Below are positions 15,396 to 24,307 of a stretch of 34,944 nt of DNA, piece by piece; position 1 is the first letter of the stretch, and each line of letters starts with the position of its first letter. A model generated the notes under the pieces. It was not told where the DNA came from, searched no databases, and saw only the letters and a program-made list of their open reading frames with translations. Made by a program: the position numbers and the translations under genes. This stretch comes from Methanomassiliicoccaceae archaeon UBA71 (GTDB lineage Archaea; Thermoplasmatota; Thermoplasmata; Methanomassiliicoccales; Methanomethylophilaceae), in assembly GCA_002504405.1 (NCBI GenBank), contig DARO01000008.1:1-34944 (forward strand). Reading direction: 5' to 3'.

Positions 15396-16868
15396 TCAGA
15401 GGTACCTGCGGTAATCGTAGCGCCCGTCGGAGATGCGGGCATCGACCTCGGCGGAGATCCTCTCCAGCTCCTCCGGAGGGAACAGGCCCGACTCAACTCC
15501 GCGGAATCCGCTGGAGGACATCAGGTACACACTGCATGAAGCGACTCCCGACATCCTCTCCAGCGGACCTCCCTGCACGGTGAAGTACTGCACCTTGTCG
15601 TAGCTGATGTATTCCCTCGAGATGTCGTAAGCCCCGTGGACGAACAGGAACGAGTCCTCGCCCATGTCGAACGAGCGATGCCTCTGCGCCATCCCTACAC
15701 GGGCATATAGCAGGAGGGCGATGGCGAAGGCGGCGAACAGCTCCGTGGACCGGACGATCAGGGACCACGTATCGGTCATGCCGGATGTGATGGCATCGGT
15801 CATGAACAATGCGATGAGCACGACTGCTATGATGGCCGCCAATACAGTGTTCGAAACGAGCATTGGCATGAGGGCGGCACGGGACTGGTGCACGGGCTCC
15901 GATTCGAAGTAGAGCTCGGGAACAAGGTTCCTGAACAGGCACTCTACTTCGGATGTCCTCTTAAGCGGGCAAAGCACAGGGCTGCGCCCGTCATCCTGAT
16001 CCCCCATCCCCACGACCTCAGCCTCCAGTATCGTCTTGCCGAGGAGCCTGGCTATGAGCGGGGACCTCATGCGGACAGAGTTGATCTTGTTGACCTTAAA
16101 CGAGCGCCGGGTAGTCGAGAACAGACCGCTCTCGACGGTGACCGTATCGCCGATGCGGAATACGCGGTAGTTGTAGTACTTCAGGAGGCTGGATATGAAC
16201 GGGATCACAGTGCTTATCGCCATTAGCAGCACGGCCGTGACGAACCCGCCGCCGTTGTTGGTGAACAGTGTGACCACGGCATAGATGAACATCAGGAGGC
16301 CGAACATCTGCTGGCCGGTGGATTGCCCGAGTATGGAGTGGAGGATGACGTCCGTGTTGGTGACCTGGATCATCGTGTGCACTTCTGTCTCGTCGGAGAG
16401 CGGCATGTCCTTGGAGAACACCAGTGCGTTCAGCCTGTCGCGTAGGATGTCCGCGGAGACGCGCTTGAGAGTCAGAGTAGCCTCTGCCGACGTGGCATTG
16501 ACGCTGCTGTTCACGTTGAACATGAGCGTGGATGTTCCGAAAATGCGGTTGAATATGTCGCGACGGACGGTGACCGAAGCCAGCCTCGAATATTGGATGT
16601 GCTTATCCGACTTCGACAGCAGCATATCCCGGGTAACATTGATCTCCGTATCCGTGAACACGTAAAGGGTCTTCTTCCAATACACGTAGGATATGGATGC
16701 TATGACCGCGACCATCACTCCGATGAGGATCAGCGCCTCGCGGAAATCCTTCAGGCTGTCGATGAGCGTGAAGTACATTATCAGGGATAAGATGACGCCC
16801 GATGCCACAGTCTGGCTGAGGATGACCGTCGGATGGTTCCTGAATGTGCGGATCTCATCCAAGTTCAT
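15396..16868 (-). CDS. YdbT-like membrane protein with three bacterial PH (bPH2) domains
   Basis: A 490-residue membrane protein. Pairs of membrane helices (about residues 14-36 and 45-64, 187-204 and 208-228, 333-357 and 372-392) each precede a bPH2/DUF304 domain (about 66-150, 235-320, 400-485). This is the layout of Bacillus subtilis YdbT (493 residues). The ATG at 16868 overlaps the stop of the upstream YdbS-like gene as ATGA. In B. subtilis the ydbST pair is in the SigW regulon and helps resist certain antimicrobial peptides, but the biochemical role is unknown. Here a membrane-protection role is only an inference. Confidence 0.82.
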   Translation of the reverse strand: MNLDEIRTFRNHPTVILSQTVASGVILSLIMYFTLIDSLKDFREALILIGVMVAVIASISYVYWKKTLYVFTDTEINVTRDMLLSKSDKHIQYSRLASVTVRRDIFNRIFGTSTLMFNVNSSVNATSAEATLTLKRVSADILRDRLNALVFSKDMPLSDETEVHTMIQVTNTDVILHSILGQSTGQQMFGLLMFIYAVVTLFTNNGGGFVTAVLLMAISTVIPFISSLLKYYNYRVFRIGDTVTVESGLFSTTRRSFKVNKINSVRMRSPLIARLLGKTILEAEVVGMGDQDDGRSPVLCPLKRTSEVECLFRNLVPELYFESEPVHQSRAALMPMLVSNTVLAAIIAVVLIALFMTDAITSGMTDTWSLIVRSTELFAAFAIALLLYARVGMAQRHRSFDMGEDSFLFVHGAYDISREYISYDKVQYFTVQGGPLERMSGVASCSVYLMSSSGFRGVESGLFPPEELERISAEVDARISDGRYDYRRYL

Positions 16869-17395
16869 ACCCTCTGCTTGAGGATCCCGACTACTCTGCG
16901 GTTGAGCCTCTCCGCAATGTCCTCGGCGATATCCTCCTCCAGATATTCGATGGTCACAAGCCCGCCGGCGGTCGTTATCTGGACGTTCGCCAGACCGTAA
17001 GCCCTGTTGATGGGGCCGCGCTTCACATCGACCTGGTGTATCCTCTCTATTGGGACCATGGTATGGGATATGGTGACCACCCCCTTTCTGATGTCCACCT
17101 TGTCGTCGTCGATCCTGTACCTGTAGCGCCTGTAGTATACAGCGGGAGATGCGAAGCAGTACACGGCTACCAGAAGGAGAAGCACGACGATCGAGACCCT
17201 GATGAGCGCCTGATACGCCATAACCGAAGCTCCCACATAGCAATATGCCGCGATGAGCAGGACCGCTGCGATCGCGAAGGCTATCGAGTTCCCGATGTAC
17301 ATCGACTTCCTGCTTGCGGGCACAAGGCAATGGTAGCCGTCGGAGGTCATGCCGTTCTCGTCGACCCTGAACTGGTCAGACGTCCTTCCTTTCAT
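16865..17395 (-). CDS. YdbS-like membrane protein with one bPH2 domain
   Basis: A 176-residue partner of the following gene: a short N-terminal stretch, two membrane helices (around residues 35-80), and one bPH2/DUF304 domain containing YRRYRYRIDDDKVDIRKG and VPIERIHQVDVKRGPINRAYG, the usual YdbS signature. The start at 17395 is taken because an AT-rich TATA element at 17415-17422 lies about 20-27 bases before it; the in-frame ATG at 17434 would lie upstream of that promoter. YdbS and YdbT are usually encoded together, as here. Confidence 0.82.
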   Translation of the reverse strand: MKGRTSDQFRVDENGMTSDGYHCLVPASRKSMYIGNSIAFAIAAVLLIAAYCYVGASVMAYQALIRVSIVVLLLLVAVYCFASPAVYYRRYRYRIDDDKVDIRKGVVTISHTMVPIERIHQVDVKRGPINRAYGLANVQITTAGGLVTIEYLEEDIAEDIAERLNRRVVGILKQRV

Positions 17396-17414
17396 GCGAC
17401 CATTATTTAAGATT

Positions 17415-17422
17415 AAATATTT
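17415..17422 (-). promoter_or_regulatory. TATA box of the ydbS-ydbT-like operon
   Basis: AAATATTT within a longer AT-rich stretch (17403-17435), 20-27 bases before the ATG at 17395. Confidence 0.45.
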
Positions 17423-17435
17423 AATGATAATCATT

Positions 17436-17461
17436 AAAAAAGGACGGGCCGAAGCCCGTCC
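17436..17461 (-). terminator. Intrinsic-type terminator of ilvD
   Basis: Read on the minus strand: an 8-bp perfect stem GGACGGGC / GCCCGTCC closed by a TTCG tetraloop, followed by six T. It begins 12 bases after the ilvD stop. It is indistinguishable in form from a bacterial rho-independent terminator. Confidence 0.75.
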
Positions 17462-17473
17462 AATGTACGGTTT

Positions 17474-19120
17474 TCATTCCAGATAGGCACCGTTGGCTCC
17501 GCTCGTGACGAGCCTGCGGTACTTCTTCTGGACACCTGTGACAGGACGCTCCACGGGCTTGACATCCGCCAGGCGCTTGGCTATCTCCTCGTCGGAAAGC
17601 CTGACATTTAGCGTCCTGGCAGGGATGTCGATGTCGATGATGTCCCCATCCACTATGGCAGCGATGGGACCTCCGGCATATGCCTCCGGGGAGACGTGGC
17701 CTATCGCACCTCCCCTCGACGCCCCGGAGAACCTTCCGTCGGTGATCAGGGCAACGGACTCGCCGAGTCCCCTGCCCATTATGAGGCTCGTGGGGGAGAG
17801 CATCTCGGGCATTCCGGGGGCTCCCTTTGGCCCTTCGTACCTGATGATCACGACGTCCCCGGGCACGATGCTTCCAGACACGATGGCGTCCGCCGCATCC
17901 CTCTCGCAGTCGAACACCCTTGCCCTGCCGCTGAACTTCATCATCTTGGGACTGACGGCGGACTGCTTGATGACCGATCCCTCTGGCGCTATGTTGCCCT
18001 TGAGGACCGCGATGCCCCCCTGCTCATGGAACGGCTTGTCCCTGGGCCTGAGCACCTCGGGGTCCCTGACTGCACCCTTGGCGGCGATCTCGCATAGGGA
18101 TTCGCCGTTTCCTGTGGGGACATCCTCGAGGGAATCCTTCAGTATGTTGAGCACGGCAGGGATGCCTCCGGCATCATCCATGTCCTTTATGCTGTAGGGT
18201 CCGCCGGGCCTCAGGCTGGTAATGTGCGGGGTCTCGCGCGAGATCCTGTCGAAATCATCCAGCGTGACGGGGCATCCGAACTCCTTCGAAATCGCAGGGA
18301 GGTGAAGTGCCGTGTTGGTGGATCCCCCGATGGCCATGTCCACGCGGATGGCGTTGCGGAACGATGCCCCGGTGACGATGTCCCTGGGCTTGATGTCGGC
18401 CTTGACGAGCTCCACGATCCTCCTCCCCGTCGCTCTGGCGATGGAGAGCTTCCTGGTGTCGTCAGCCAGGCATGTGCCGCAACCAGTCAGGCTGAGGCCC
18501 AGTGTCTCGGTGAGGCAGGCCATGGTGTTGGCGGTGAAGAGGCCGGAGCAGCTACCCCTACCGGGGCAGGCGGAGCATTCTATGGTCTTGACTTCATCCT
18601 CGGTCATGGTGCCGGCGCTGTAGGCGCCGACGGCCTCGAAGACGGACTGCAGGTCCAGAGACTTCCCGTCGTGCCTGCCCACCTCCATCGCGCCTCCTGT
18701 GACGATGAGTCCGGGGACGTTCATGCGCCCCATTGCCATCAGCATCCCGGGGGTGACCTTGTCGCAGTTCGAGACTCCGACCCAGCCGTCCAAAGCATGG
18801 CCCTCGACCATGACCTCGCAGCAGTCCGATATGACCTCCCTGGAGATCAGGGAGTACCTCATCCCCTTGTGGCCCATGGCAATGCCGTCGCAGACCGCGG
18901 GGACGCCGAAGACGAATGGCTTCCCTCCGGCCTCGATAATGCCCTCCTTCACAGCCTCGACGATCTCGTTGAGGTGAATGTGTCCCGGCACTATGTCGTT
19001 CCAGGAGTTGGCAATACCGATGAACGGCTTCTCGAAATCCTCATCATCCAGACCGTCGGCGCGGAGCAGGCTCCTTGCCGGTGCCTTGTCCAGACCCTTC
19101 TTGACAGCATCGCTTCTCAT
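17474..19120 (-). CDS. ilvD: Dihydroxy-acid dehydratase
   Basis: Dehydrates 2,3-dihydroxy-isovalerate and -methylvalerate in valine, leucine and isoleucine synthesis, using an Fe-S cluster. The 548-residue protein has the cluster cysteines in VSNCDKVTPG (C119) and in CPGRGSCSG (C191), plus DGRFSGASRGGAIGHVSPEA near the C terminus. The N-terminal segment NSWNDIVPGH resembles E. coli IlvD rather than the PCN form of the [2Fe-2S] branch; the cluster type is an inference. The start is ATG at 19120, preceded by GTGAT; a GTG at 19129 is possible but adds nothing family-like. It stands alone with its own TATA box (19155-19164) and terminator. Confidence 0.96.
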   Translation of the reverse strand: MRSDAVKKGLDKAPARSLLRADGLDDEDFEKPFIGIANSWNDIVPGHIHLNEIVEAVKEGIIEAGGKPFVFGVPAVCDGIAMGHKGMRYSLISREVISDCCEVMVEGHALDGWVGVSNCDKVTPGMLMAMGRMNVPGLIVTGGAMEVGRHDGKSLDLQSVFEAVGAYSAGTMTEDEVKTIECSACPGRGSCSGLFTANTMACLTETLGLSLTGCGTCLADDTRKLSIARATGRRIVELVKADIKPRDIVTGASFRNAIRVDMAIGGSTNTALHLPAISKEFGCPVTLDDFDRISRETPHITSLRPGGPYSIKDMDDAGGIPAVLNILKDSLEDVPTGNGESLCEIAAKGAVRDPEVLRPRDKPFHEQGGIAVLKGNIAPEGSVIKQSAVSPKMMKFSGRARVFDCERDAADAIVSGSIVPGDVVIIRYEGPKGAPGMPEMLSPTSLIMGRGLGESVALITDGRFSGASRGGAIGHVSPEAYAGGPIAAIVDGDIIDIDIPARTLNVRLSDEEIAKRLADVKPVERPVTGVQKKYRRLVTSGANGAYLE

Positions 19121-19154
19121 GACAATCACATCGCGATGACTGCGTATAGGGGTC

Positions 19155-19164
19155 TTATATTAAA
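19155..19164 (-). promoter_or_regulatory. TATA box of ilvD
   Basis: Minus strand TTTAATATAA, 35-44 bases before the ATG at 19120. Confidence 0.5.
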
Positions 19165-19185
19165 ACTAGCGACAGAATGAATGAG

Positions 19186-19207
19186 CCCTTCCCCCGTAGG
19201 GGAAGGG
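19186..19207. terminator. Hairpin between rps10 and ilvD
   Basis: A perfect 9-bp stem CCCTTCCCC / GGGGAAGGG with a four-base CGTA loop, about 40 bases after the rps10 stop and just before the ilvD promoter. It lacks a clean T run, so its role as terminator of the EF-1 alpha-rps10 transcript is tentative. Confidence 0.45.
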
Positions 19208-19248
19208 TGTTGAAATGAAATCGTTTGACGGGCTCTGCCCTTGACCTT

Positions 19249-19563
19249 TCAAGCGCTGCGAAGCACGATCTCGATGTTAACGCCATCGGGAACCTGTATC
19301 CTCATGAGCTGCCTGAGGGCACGCTCATCGGCATCGAGGTCGATGAGCCTCTTGTGGATACGCATCTCCCAGCGGTCCCAGGTCTCGCTTCCCTCTCCGT
19401 CGGGACTCTTCCTGCAGGGCACCTTCAGCTTCTTCGTGGGAAGGGGGACGGGCCCGCGGATGTCCACGCCAGTCCTCTGGGAGATCCCTTTGATCTGGGC
19501 GCAGACGCTGTCGACCTTTGCGGGGTCGGTTCCGCTGAGAGAGATTCTTGCGCGCTGTGACAT
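19249..19563 (-). CDS. rps10: Ribosomal protein uS10
   Basis: Small-subunit protein of the 30S head, 104 residues, normal archaeal length. It begins MSQRARISLSGTDP and has the VDIRGPVPLPTKKL segment followed by WEMRIHKRLIDL, typical of archaeal/eukaryotic S10/S20. It follows EF-1 alpha by 36 bases, the conserved archaeal gene order, and is probably cotranscribed with it. Confidence 0.97.
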   Translation of the reverse strand: MSQRARISLSGTDPAKVDSVCAQIKGISQRTGVDIRGPVPLPTKKLKVPCRKSPDGEGSETWDRWEMRIHKRLIDLDADERALRQLMRIQVPDGVNIEIVLRSA

Positions 19564-19599
19564 CTTTTATCCCTTGTTTTAAGGAGCCGGGGAGGCCGT

Positions 19600-20865
19600 T
19601 CAAGCCTTCTCGACAGAGATGCACATTCCAGCGGCCACGGTCTGTCCCATGTCACGGATGGCGAACCTTCCGAGAGGCGGGAACTCTTTGGCGGTCTCGA
19701 TGACCATGGGCTTGGTCGGCTCGAGCTTGACGACGGCGATGTCCCCGGTCTTGAGGAAGTCGGGGTGGTCGGCCTTGACCTGACCGGACTTGGGGTCGAT
19801 GGTCTTGACGAGCTCGACGAACCTGCAGGCCGTCTGGGTGGTGTGGCAGTGGAACACGGGGGTGTATCCGACTGTGATGACGGACGGGTGGTTCAGCACG
19901 ACGATCTGAGCGGTGAAGGTCTTGGCGACGGAGGGCGGGTTGTCGACGGGTCCGGCGACATCTCCCCTCTTGACGTCGTTCTTGGCGACTCCACGGACGT
20001 TGAATCCGACGTTGTCACCAGGAAGGGCCTGGGGCAGCTGCTCGTGGTGCATCTCGATGGACTTGACCTCTCCGGGAACGTGGGAAGGCTCGAACATGAC
20101 CTTCATGTTGGGCTTCAGGATTCCGGTCTCGACACGGCCTACAGGAACGGTTCCGATACCGGTGATGGTGTAGACGTCCTGGATGGGCAGCCTGAGGGGC
20201 TTCTCGGTGTGCTTCTCGGGGACCTTGAGGTTGTCCAGAGCGGCGATGAGGGTGGGGCCCTTGTACCAGGGGGTGTTGGCGGAGGCGGCCTTGATGTTGT
20301 CGCCCATGTATGCGGAGACGGGGATGAAGGGGACCTCATCGGTCTTGACACCGACCATCTTCATGAGCTTGATCATGGCGTCCTTGGCCTCGTTGTACTT
20401 GGCCTCGTCGTACTTCACGGCGTCCATCTTGTTGATGGCGACGATGATCTGCTTGACACCGAGGGTGGTAGCAAGGAAGACGTGCTCCTTGGTCTGAGCC
20501 TGAGGTCCCTCGATAGCGGAGCAGGTGATGATAGCGGCATCGGCCTGGGAGGTACCGGTGATCATGTTCTTGACGAAGTCACGGTGTCCGGGGGCGTCGA
20601 TGACGGTGAAGTAGAACTTGTCGGTGTAGAACTTCTTGTGGGCGACATCGATGGTAACTCCCCTCTCCCTCTCCTCCTTGAGGCCGTCCATGACCCAAGC
20701 GAAGTAGAAGGATCCCTTTCCTTTCTCCTCAGCCTCTTTCTTGTATTTCTCGACGATGTGGGGGTCGATCGCGCCGGTCTCCAGGAGGATCCTACCGGTC
20801 AGGGTGGATTTTCCGTGGTCGACGTGGCCGATGATGACCAGATTCATGTGCTCTTTCTCTGCCAT
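19600..20865 (-). CDS. tuf: Translation elongation factor EF-1 alpha (aEF1A)
   Basis: GTPase that delivers aminoacyl-tRNA to the ribosome. The 421-residue protein has the P loop GHVDHGKST (from residue 13), the switch region with RERGVTID, DAPGHRDF (G3), NKMD (G4) and the two C-terminal beta-barrel domains. GGAGGAATC just upstream is a strong ribosome site, and the gene has its own TATA box at 20913-20920, although EF-2 lies immediately upstream. Its length is normal for archaea. Confidence 0.98.
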   Translation of the reverse strand: MAEKEHMNLVIIGHVDHGKSTLTGRILLETGAIDPHIVEKYKKEAEEKGKGSFYFAWVMDGLKEERERGVTIDVAHKKFYTDKFYFTVIDAPGHRDFVKNMITGTSQADAAIITCSAIEGPQAQTKEHVFLATTLGVKQIIVAINKMDAVKYDEAKYNEAKDAMIKLMKMVGVKTDEVPFIPVSAYMGDNIKAASANTPWYKGPTLIAALDNLKVPEKHTEKPLRLPIQDVYTITGIGTVPVGRVETGILKPNMKVMFEPSHVPGEVKSIEMHHEQLPQALPGDNVGFNVRGVAKNDVKRGDVAGPVDNPPSVAKTFTAQIVVLNHPSVITVGYTPVFHCHTTQTACRFVELVKTIDPKSGQVKADHPDFLKTGDIAVVKLEPTKPMVIETAKEFPPLGRFAIRDMGQTVAAGMCISVEKA

Positions 20866-20912
20866 TTTGATTCCTCCGTGTGGAACGTTATTATGTGCGA
20901 TAAGGGGTTTTG

Positions 20913-20920
20913 TATTTAAG
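20913..20920 (-). promoter_or_regulatory. TATA box of the EF-1 alpha-rps10 unit
   Basis: Minus strand CTTAAATA in the 76-base gap after EF-2. It allows EF-1 alpha to be expressed separately from the rps12 operon. Confidence 0.5.
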
Positions 20921-20941
20921 GTTTACAGACGCCCGTTCGGC

Positions 20942-23182
20942 TCAGAGGCCGGCGTAGTAGTTGGCGTCGTAGGGCTCGGGGTTCAGTCCCTTGCGGGTCC
21001 TGATCTCCGCGACGACTTTCTTCTGAAGGTCGGGCAGGAGCTGCTTGAACCCTGCGTTCTCCAGGGACCAGATGGCACGGCCCTGGGTGGAACCGCGGAT
21101 ATCGGACGAGAACCCGAACATGTCTGCGACGGGAACCTCTGCAGTGACAGTGGAGTCTGCCCCCTCCTGTCCCATCTCGAGGATGGTTCCGCGGCGCTGG
21201 TTGATCAGGTTCACGGCGCCTCCCATGTAGTCGGGGGGAACGCTGATGAAGAGCTTCTGCATGGGCTCGAGAAGGATCCTTCCGGCCTGACACATGGCTC
21301 CGTAGATACCGTCCCTGACGGCAGGGATGATCTGAGCGGGTCCCCTGTGGATCGTATCCTCGTGCAGCTTGGCATCCATGAGGCAGACCTTCAGACCGGC
21401 GACCTTCTCGTTGGCGAGGGGGCCCCTCATCATGGCCTCTTCGAAGGACTGCTTCACGAGCTCCATGGTCTCGTGCAGGTACTGGATACCCTTGGTGCAG
21501 TCGAGCAGAACGTTGTTGTTCTTGAAGGCCACGATTCCCTTGGCCTGCTCAGCATCCATGCCGAGGTCGGCGAGCTGCTTGGCGAGGGCCTTGGGGTCCT
21601 TGATCTTGGACTCGGTGTCGATGTCTCCCCTGCGGATGGCGTCCTTGACACCCTCCTCGAGGGGGCTGACGATGAAGTAGAACTTGTTGTGCTTGTTGGG
21701 CGACTTCCCCTCGAACGGCGTGGCGTTGGGGCCCTTGACGGACTCCTGGTACACGACGATGGGCGGGGAAGCGACGATCTGGACTCCCTGCTCGTTGCAG
21801 ATCCTGTACTCGGTGATCTCCAGGTGCAGCTCTCCCATACCGGACATGAGGTGCTCCCCGGTCTCGTTGTTGATCTCGATGTTCAGGGAGGGGTCCGCCT
21901 TGGCGATGGTCCTCAGGACCTCGACCAGCTTGGGCAGGTCGGCCATGTTCTTGGCCTCGATGGCCTTGGTGATGACGGGCTCGGAGTAGTGGGTCATCTT
22001 CTCGAAGGGCTCCATGTCCTTTATGGTGGACACGGTGCTTCCGGCGATGGCGTCCCTGAGTCCCGTCAGGGCGACGATGTTACCGGCCTTACACTCCTCG
22101 ATGGGGGTCCTGTCGGATCCGACCATCAGCGCGACGGTCTGAACGCGCTGGGGGTTGGGCTGTCCGGCGATGTACAGGGTCTGTCCCTTCTTGACTGTTC
22201 CAGAGAACAGCCTTCCGATGGCGATCTCCCCGGCCTGCTTGTCCATGATGATCTTGGTGACCATCATGGCGACCTCTCCGTTGGGGTCGCAGTTCAGCAT
22301 CTGCTTGCCGATTGGGGAGTCGAGATCTCCCTTCCAGATGACGGGGATACGGACCTTCTGCGCGTCAGGGGGGCAGGGGATGTGGTTGATGGCCATCTCG
22401 AGGGCGACGTCGGCCAGGGGGATCAGCTTGGCGAGCTCCGCCTGACCGCCCTCCTTGGCGCAGTACTCGAAGACCTTGGTGAGGTTCATTCCGATCTTCT
22501 TGAGCTCGGGCCTCTGGAGGTAGGGTATGGAGACCGCCCAGTTGTTGTATGCGGATCCGAGTGCGACGGTTCCGTCCTGGAGGCTGACCTGCCACTGCTT
22601 GTTGAGGGGGGCAGGCAGGATGTCCGCGATCTTCTTGTTGAACTCGGTGATGATCTTGGAGAACTTGTCGATCATCATCTGGGGGGTGAGCTGCTGCTCC
22701 ACAATGGCCCTGTCGACCTTGTTGATGAACAGCATGGGCCTTACCCTCTCCTTGAGGGCCTGCCTGATGACGGTCTCGGTCTGGGGCATGATACCCTCGA
22801 CGGCGCAGCAAAGTATGTACACACCGTCCAGAGCCCTCATGGCCCTGGTGACGTCTCCACCGAAGTCGACGTGCCCGGGGGTGTCGATCAGGTTGACCAG
22901 GTAGTGGTCGACCTTGTTGGTGCCGGGCTCCTTGTACGGAACGACCATGGCCGCAGATGCGGCGTTGATGGTGATTCCCCTGGCGGCCTCCTGCTCGTCG
23001 TAGTCCAGCAGGCGCTGCTCGCCTGCGGTCTCGGCGGACATCATTCCGGCTCCGGCAATCAGGTTGTCGGAGAAGGTGGTCTTACCGTGGTCGATGTGTG
23101 CTGCGGTTCCGAGGTTCCTGATGAGTTTCTGATCCTTCATCAGCTCTACTGCTTTCTTCGCGTTGTCCTCTCTACGGCCCAT
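20942..23182 (-). CDS. fusA: Translation elongation factor EF-2 (aEF2)
   Basis: GTPase that drives ribosomal translocation, 746 residues with archaeal/eukaryotic EF-2 domain order. The G domain has AHIDHGKTT near residue 30 and DTPGHVDFGGDV, then NKVDRA. Domain IV carries LHEDTIHRGPAQ, whose histidine (H612) is the expected diphthamide site. The start is ATG at 23182 (MGRREDNAKK) with AAGGTGAG five bases upstream; a GTG two codons earlier falls inside that signal. It follows rps7 by 25 bases with no promoter, so it is cotranscribed. Confidence 0.98.
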   Translation of the reverse strand: MGRREDNAKKAVELMKDQKLIRNLGTAAHIDHGKTTFSDNLIAGAGMMSAETAGEQRLLDYDEQEAARGITINAASAAMVVPYKEPGTNKVDHYLVNLIDTPGHVDFGGDVTRAMRALDGVYILCCAVEGIMPQTETVIRQALKERVRPMLFINKVDRAIVEQQLTPQMMIDKFSKIITEFNKKIADILPAPLNKQWQVSLQDGTVALGSAYNNWAVSIPYLQRPELKKIGMNLTKVFEYCAKEGGQAELAKLIPLADVALEMAINHIPCPPDAQKVRIPVIWKGDLDSPIGKQMLNCDPNGEVAMMVTKIIMDKQAGEIAIGRLFSGTVKKGQTLYIAGQPNPQRVQTVALMVGSDRTPIEECKAGNIVALTGLRDAIAGSTVSTIKDMEPFEKMTHYSEPVITKAIEAKNMADLPKLVEVLRTIAKADPSLNIEINNETGEHLMSGMGELHLEITEYRICNEQGVQIVASPPIVVYQESVKGPNATPFEGKSPNKHNKFYFIVSPLEEGVKDAIRRGDIDTESKIKDPKALAKQLADLGMDAEQAKGIVAFKNNNVLLDCTKGIQYLHETMELVKQSFEEAMMRGPLANEKVAGLKVCLMDAKLHEDTIHRGPAQIIPAVRDGIYGAMCQAGRILLEPMQKLFISVPPDYMGGAVNLINQRRGTILEMGQEGADSTVTAEVPVADMFGFSSDIRGSTQGRAIWSLENAGFKQLLPDLQKKVVAEIRTRKGLNPEPYDANYYAGL

Positions 23183-23207
23183 AATCACTCACCTTTGGAA
23201 TTCAGTA

Positions 23208-23792
23208 TCATCTGGCCGACTGAGCGACCCTCTCGACCTCTTCCTTCTTTGCGACGGAGTAGGAGGTGATGTCGCCCTTGGCTGCGAGCATGAGCTCGTC
23301 GGCGAGGCACTCGTGGATCGGCTTCTTGTTCTTGGTGGACGCCTGGACGACGCCTGTGCTCAGGTTGCGCAGAGCGATGTCGAGCCTCCTCTGGGGGGAG
23401 ATGTCCACTGCCTTGGGGACGGAGATGCCTCCGAACTGGAGCCTGGTGACCTCCTCGCGGGGAGCGGCGTTCTCGAGGCCCTCGATGAGGACCTGGACAG
23501 GGTTCTTCTTGGTCTTCGCGGCAACGATGTCGAAGGCCAGGGAGACGGTCTTGTACGCCTTCATCTTCTTTCCGGTGTACTTCTCTGTCCTCATGATGTT
23601 GTTGATGAGCCTCTCGACGATGCTCAGTTTGGACTTCCCGAACCACCTGTTGGCATGCTTCCCGCCGGAGTGGGGGACGTTGGTGGGGGTGAGGTCGATG
23701 TACTTGGCCAGTCCGCCGTCGTTGACGACGACGTCGGAGGTGTCGTACTTGCCGAAGATGAGGGCTTTCTGTGTAACGATCTCGTCTGCCAT
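23208..23792 (-). CDS. rps7: Ribosomal protein uS7
   Basis: Small-subunit head assembly protein, 194 residues, archaeal type (long N terminus with IFGKYD; later RWFGKSKLSIVERLINNIMR and the closing SYSVAKKEEVERVAQSAR). The start is ATG at 23792 with GTGAG about nine bases upstream, the same arrangement as in the EF-2 gene. An ATG at 23801 overlapping the rps12 stop (ATGA) is an alternative. Confidence 0.96.
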   Translation of the reverse strand: MADEIVTQKALIFGKYDTSDVVVNDGGLAKYIDLTPTNVPHSGGKHANRWFGKSKLSIVERLINNIMRTEKYTGKKMKAYKTVSLAFDIVAAKTKKNPVQVLIEGLENAAPREEVTRLQFGGISVPKAVDISPQRRLDIALRNLSTGVVQASTKNKKPIHECLADELMLAAKGDITSYSVAKKEEVERVAQSAR

Positions 23793-23797
23793 GATAA

Positions 23798-24226
23798 TCA
23801 TCTCACGGGTTTGTCGGTCCTGCCCCTGACCATCTCGTCAAGGGAGACGTTGTTGACTTTGATGACTTTGTAACGGACTCCGGGGATATCTCCGTAGGAC
23901 CTTCCCATCCTTCCGCCGATACCCTCGACCATGACCTCGTCGTGCTCGTCGATGAAGTTGATGGCACCGTCTCCGACCGCGAAGGCGGTGATCTGGCGTC
24001 CGTTCTTGATGAGCTGGATCTTCACGCACTTCCTGATGGCGGAGTTGGGCTGTTTAGCCTCGATTCCGACCTTCTCAAGCACGATGCCGCGGGCCTGGGC
24101 CGATCCCTCGAGCGGATCGGACTTCTCCCTCAGCTTGAGGACCCTCTTCTTGTATCCCCTGTCCAGCCAGCGGAACTTCTGGCGGTCAGTCTTCATTTTC
24201 CTTGCGGTGTACAGACCGTTTCCCAA
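23798..24226 (-). CDS. rps12: Ribosomal protein uS12
   Basis: Decoding-centre protein of the small subunit, 142 residues. It begins GNGLYTARKMK like other archaeal S12, and contains LEKVGIEAKQPNSAIRKCV (the conserved PNSA loop) and VRGRTDKPVR at the end. The start codon is TTG at 24226, supported by GAGGTGA five bases upstream and by family alignment. It is the first gene of the rps12-rps7-EF-2 operon; rpoB/rpoA, rpl30e and nusA, which often precede it in archaea, are absent. Confidence 0.97.
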   Translation of the reverse strand: MGNGLYTARKMKTDRQKFRWLDRGYKKRVLKLREKSDPLEGSAQARGIVLEKVGIEAKQPNSAIRKCVKIQLIKNGRQITAFAVGDGAINFIDEHDEVMVEGIGGRMGRSYGDIPGVRYKVIKVNNVSLDEMVRGRTDKPVR

Positions 24227-24307
24227 TTTTTCACCTCGATTATTTTGATTTTCGATTGGAACGTCGATAGCCTGCCGTATGACAGACCTCTAATGCTTAG
24301 GTGGCTA

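Noticed and set aside
16869..17330. N-terminal extension of the YdbT-like frame
   Set aside because: It overlaps the YdbS-like gene in another frame; the YdbT-like sequence starts at 16868 with an ATGA overlap.
19765..23269. Very long plus-strand frames opposite EF-1 alpha and EF-2
   Set aside because: They are antisense shadows of strongly codon-biased elongation-factor genes, rich in G, L, V and D, with no homology.
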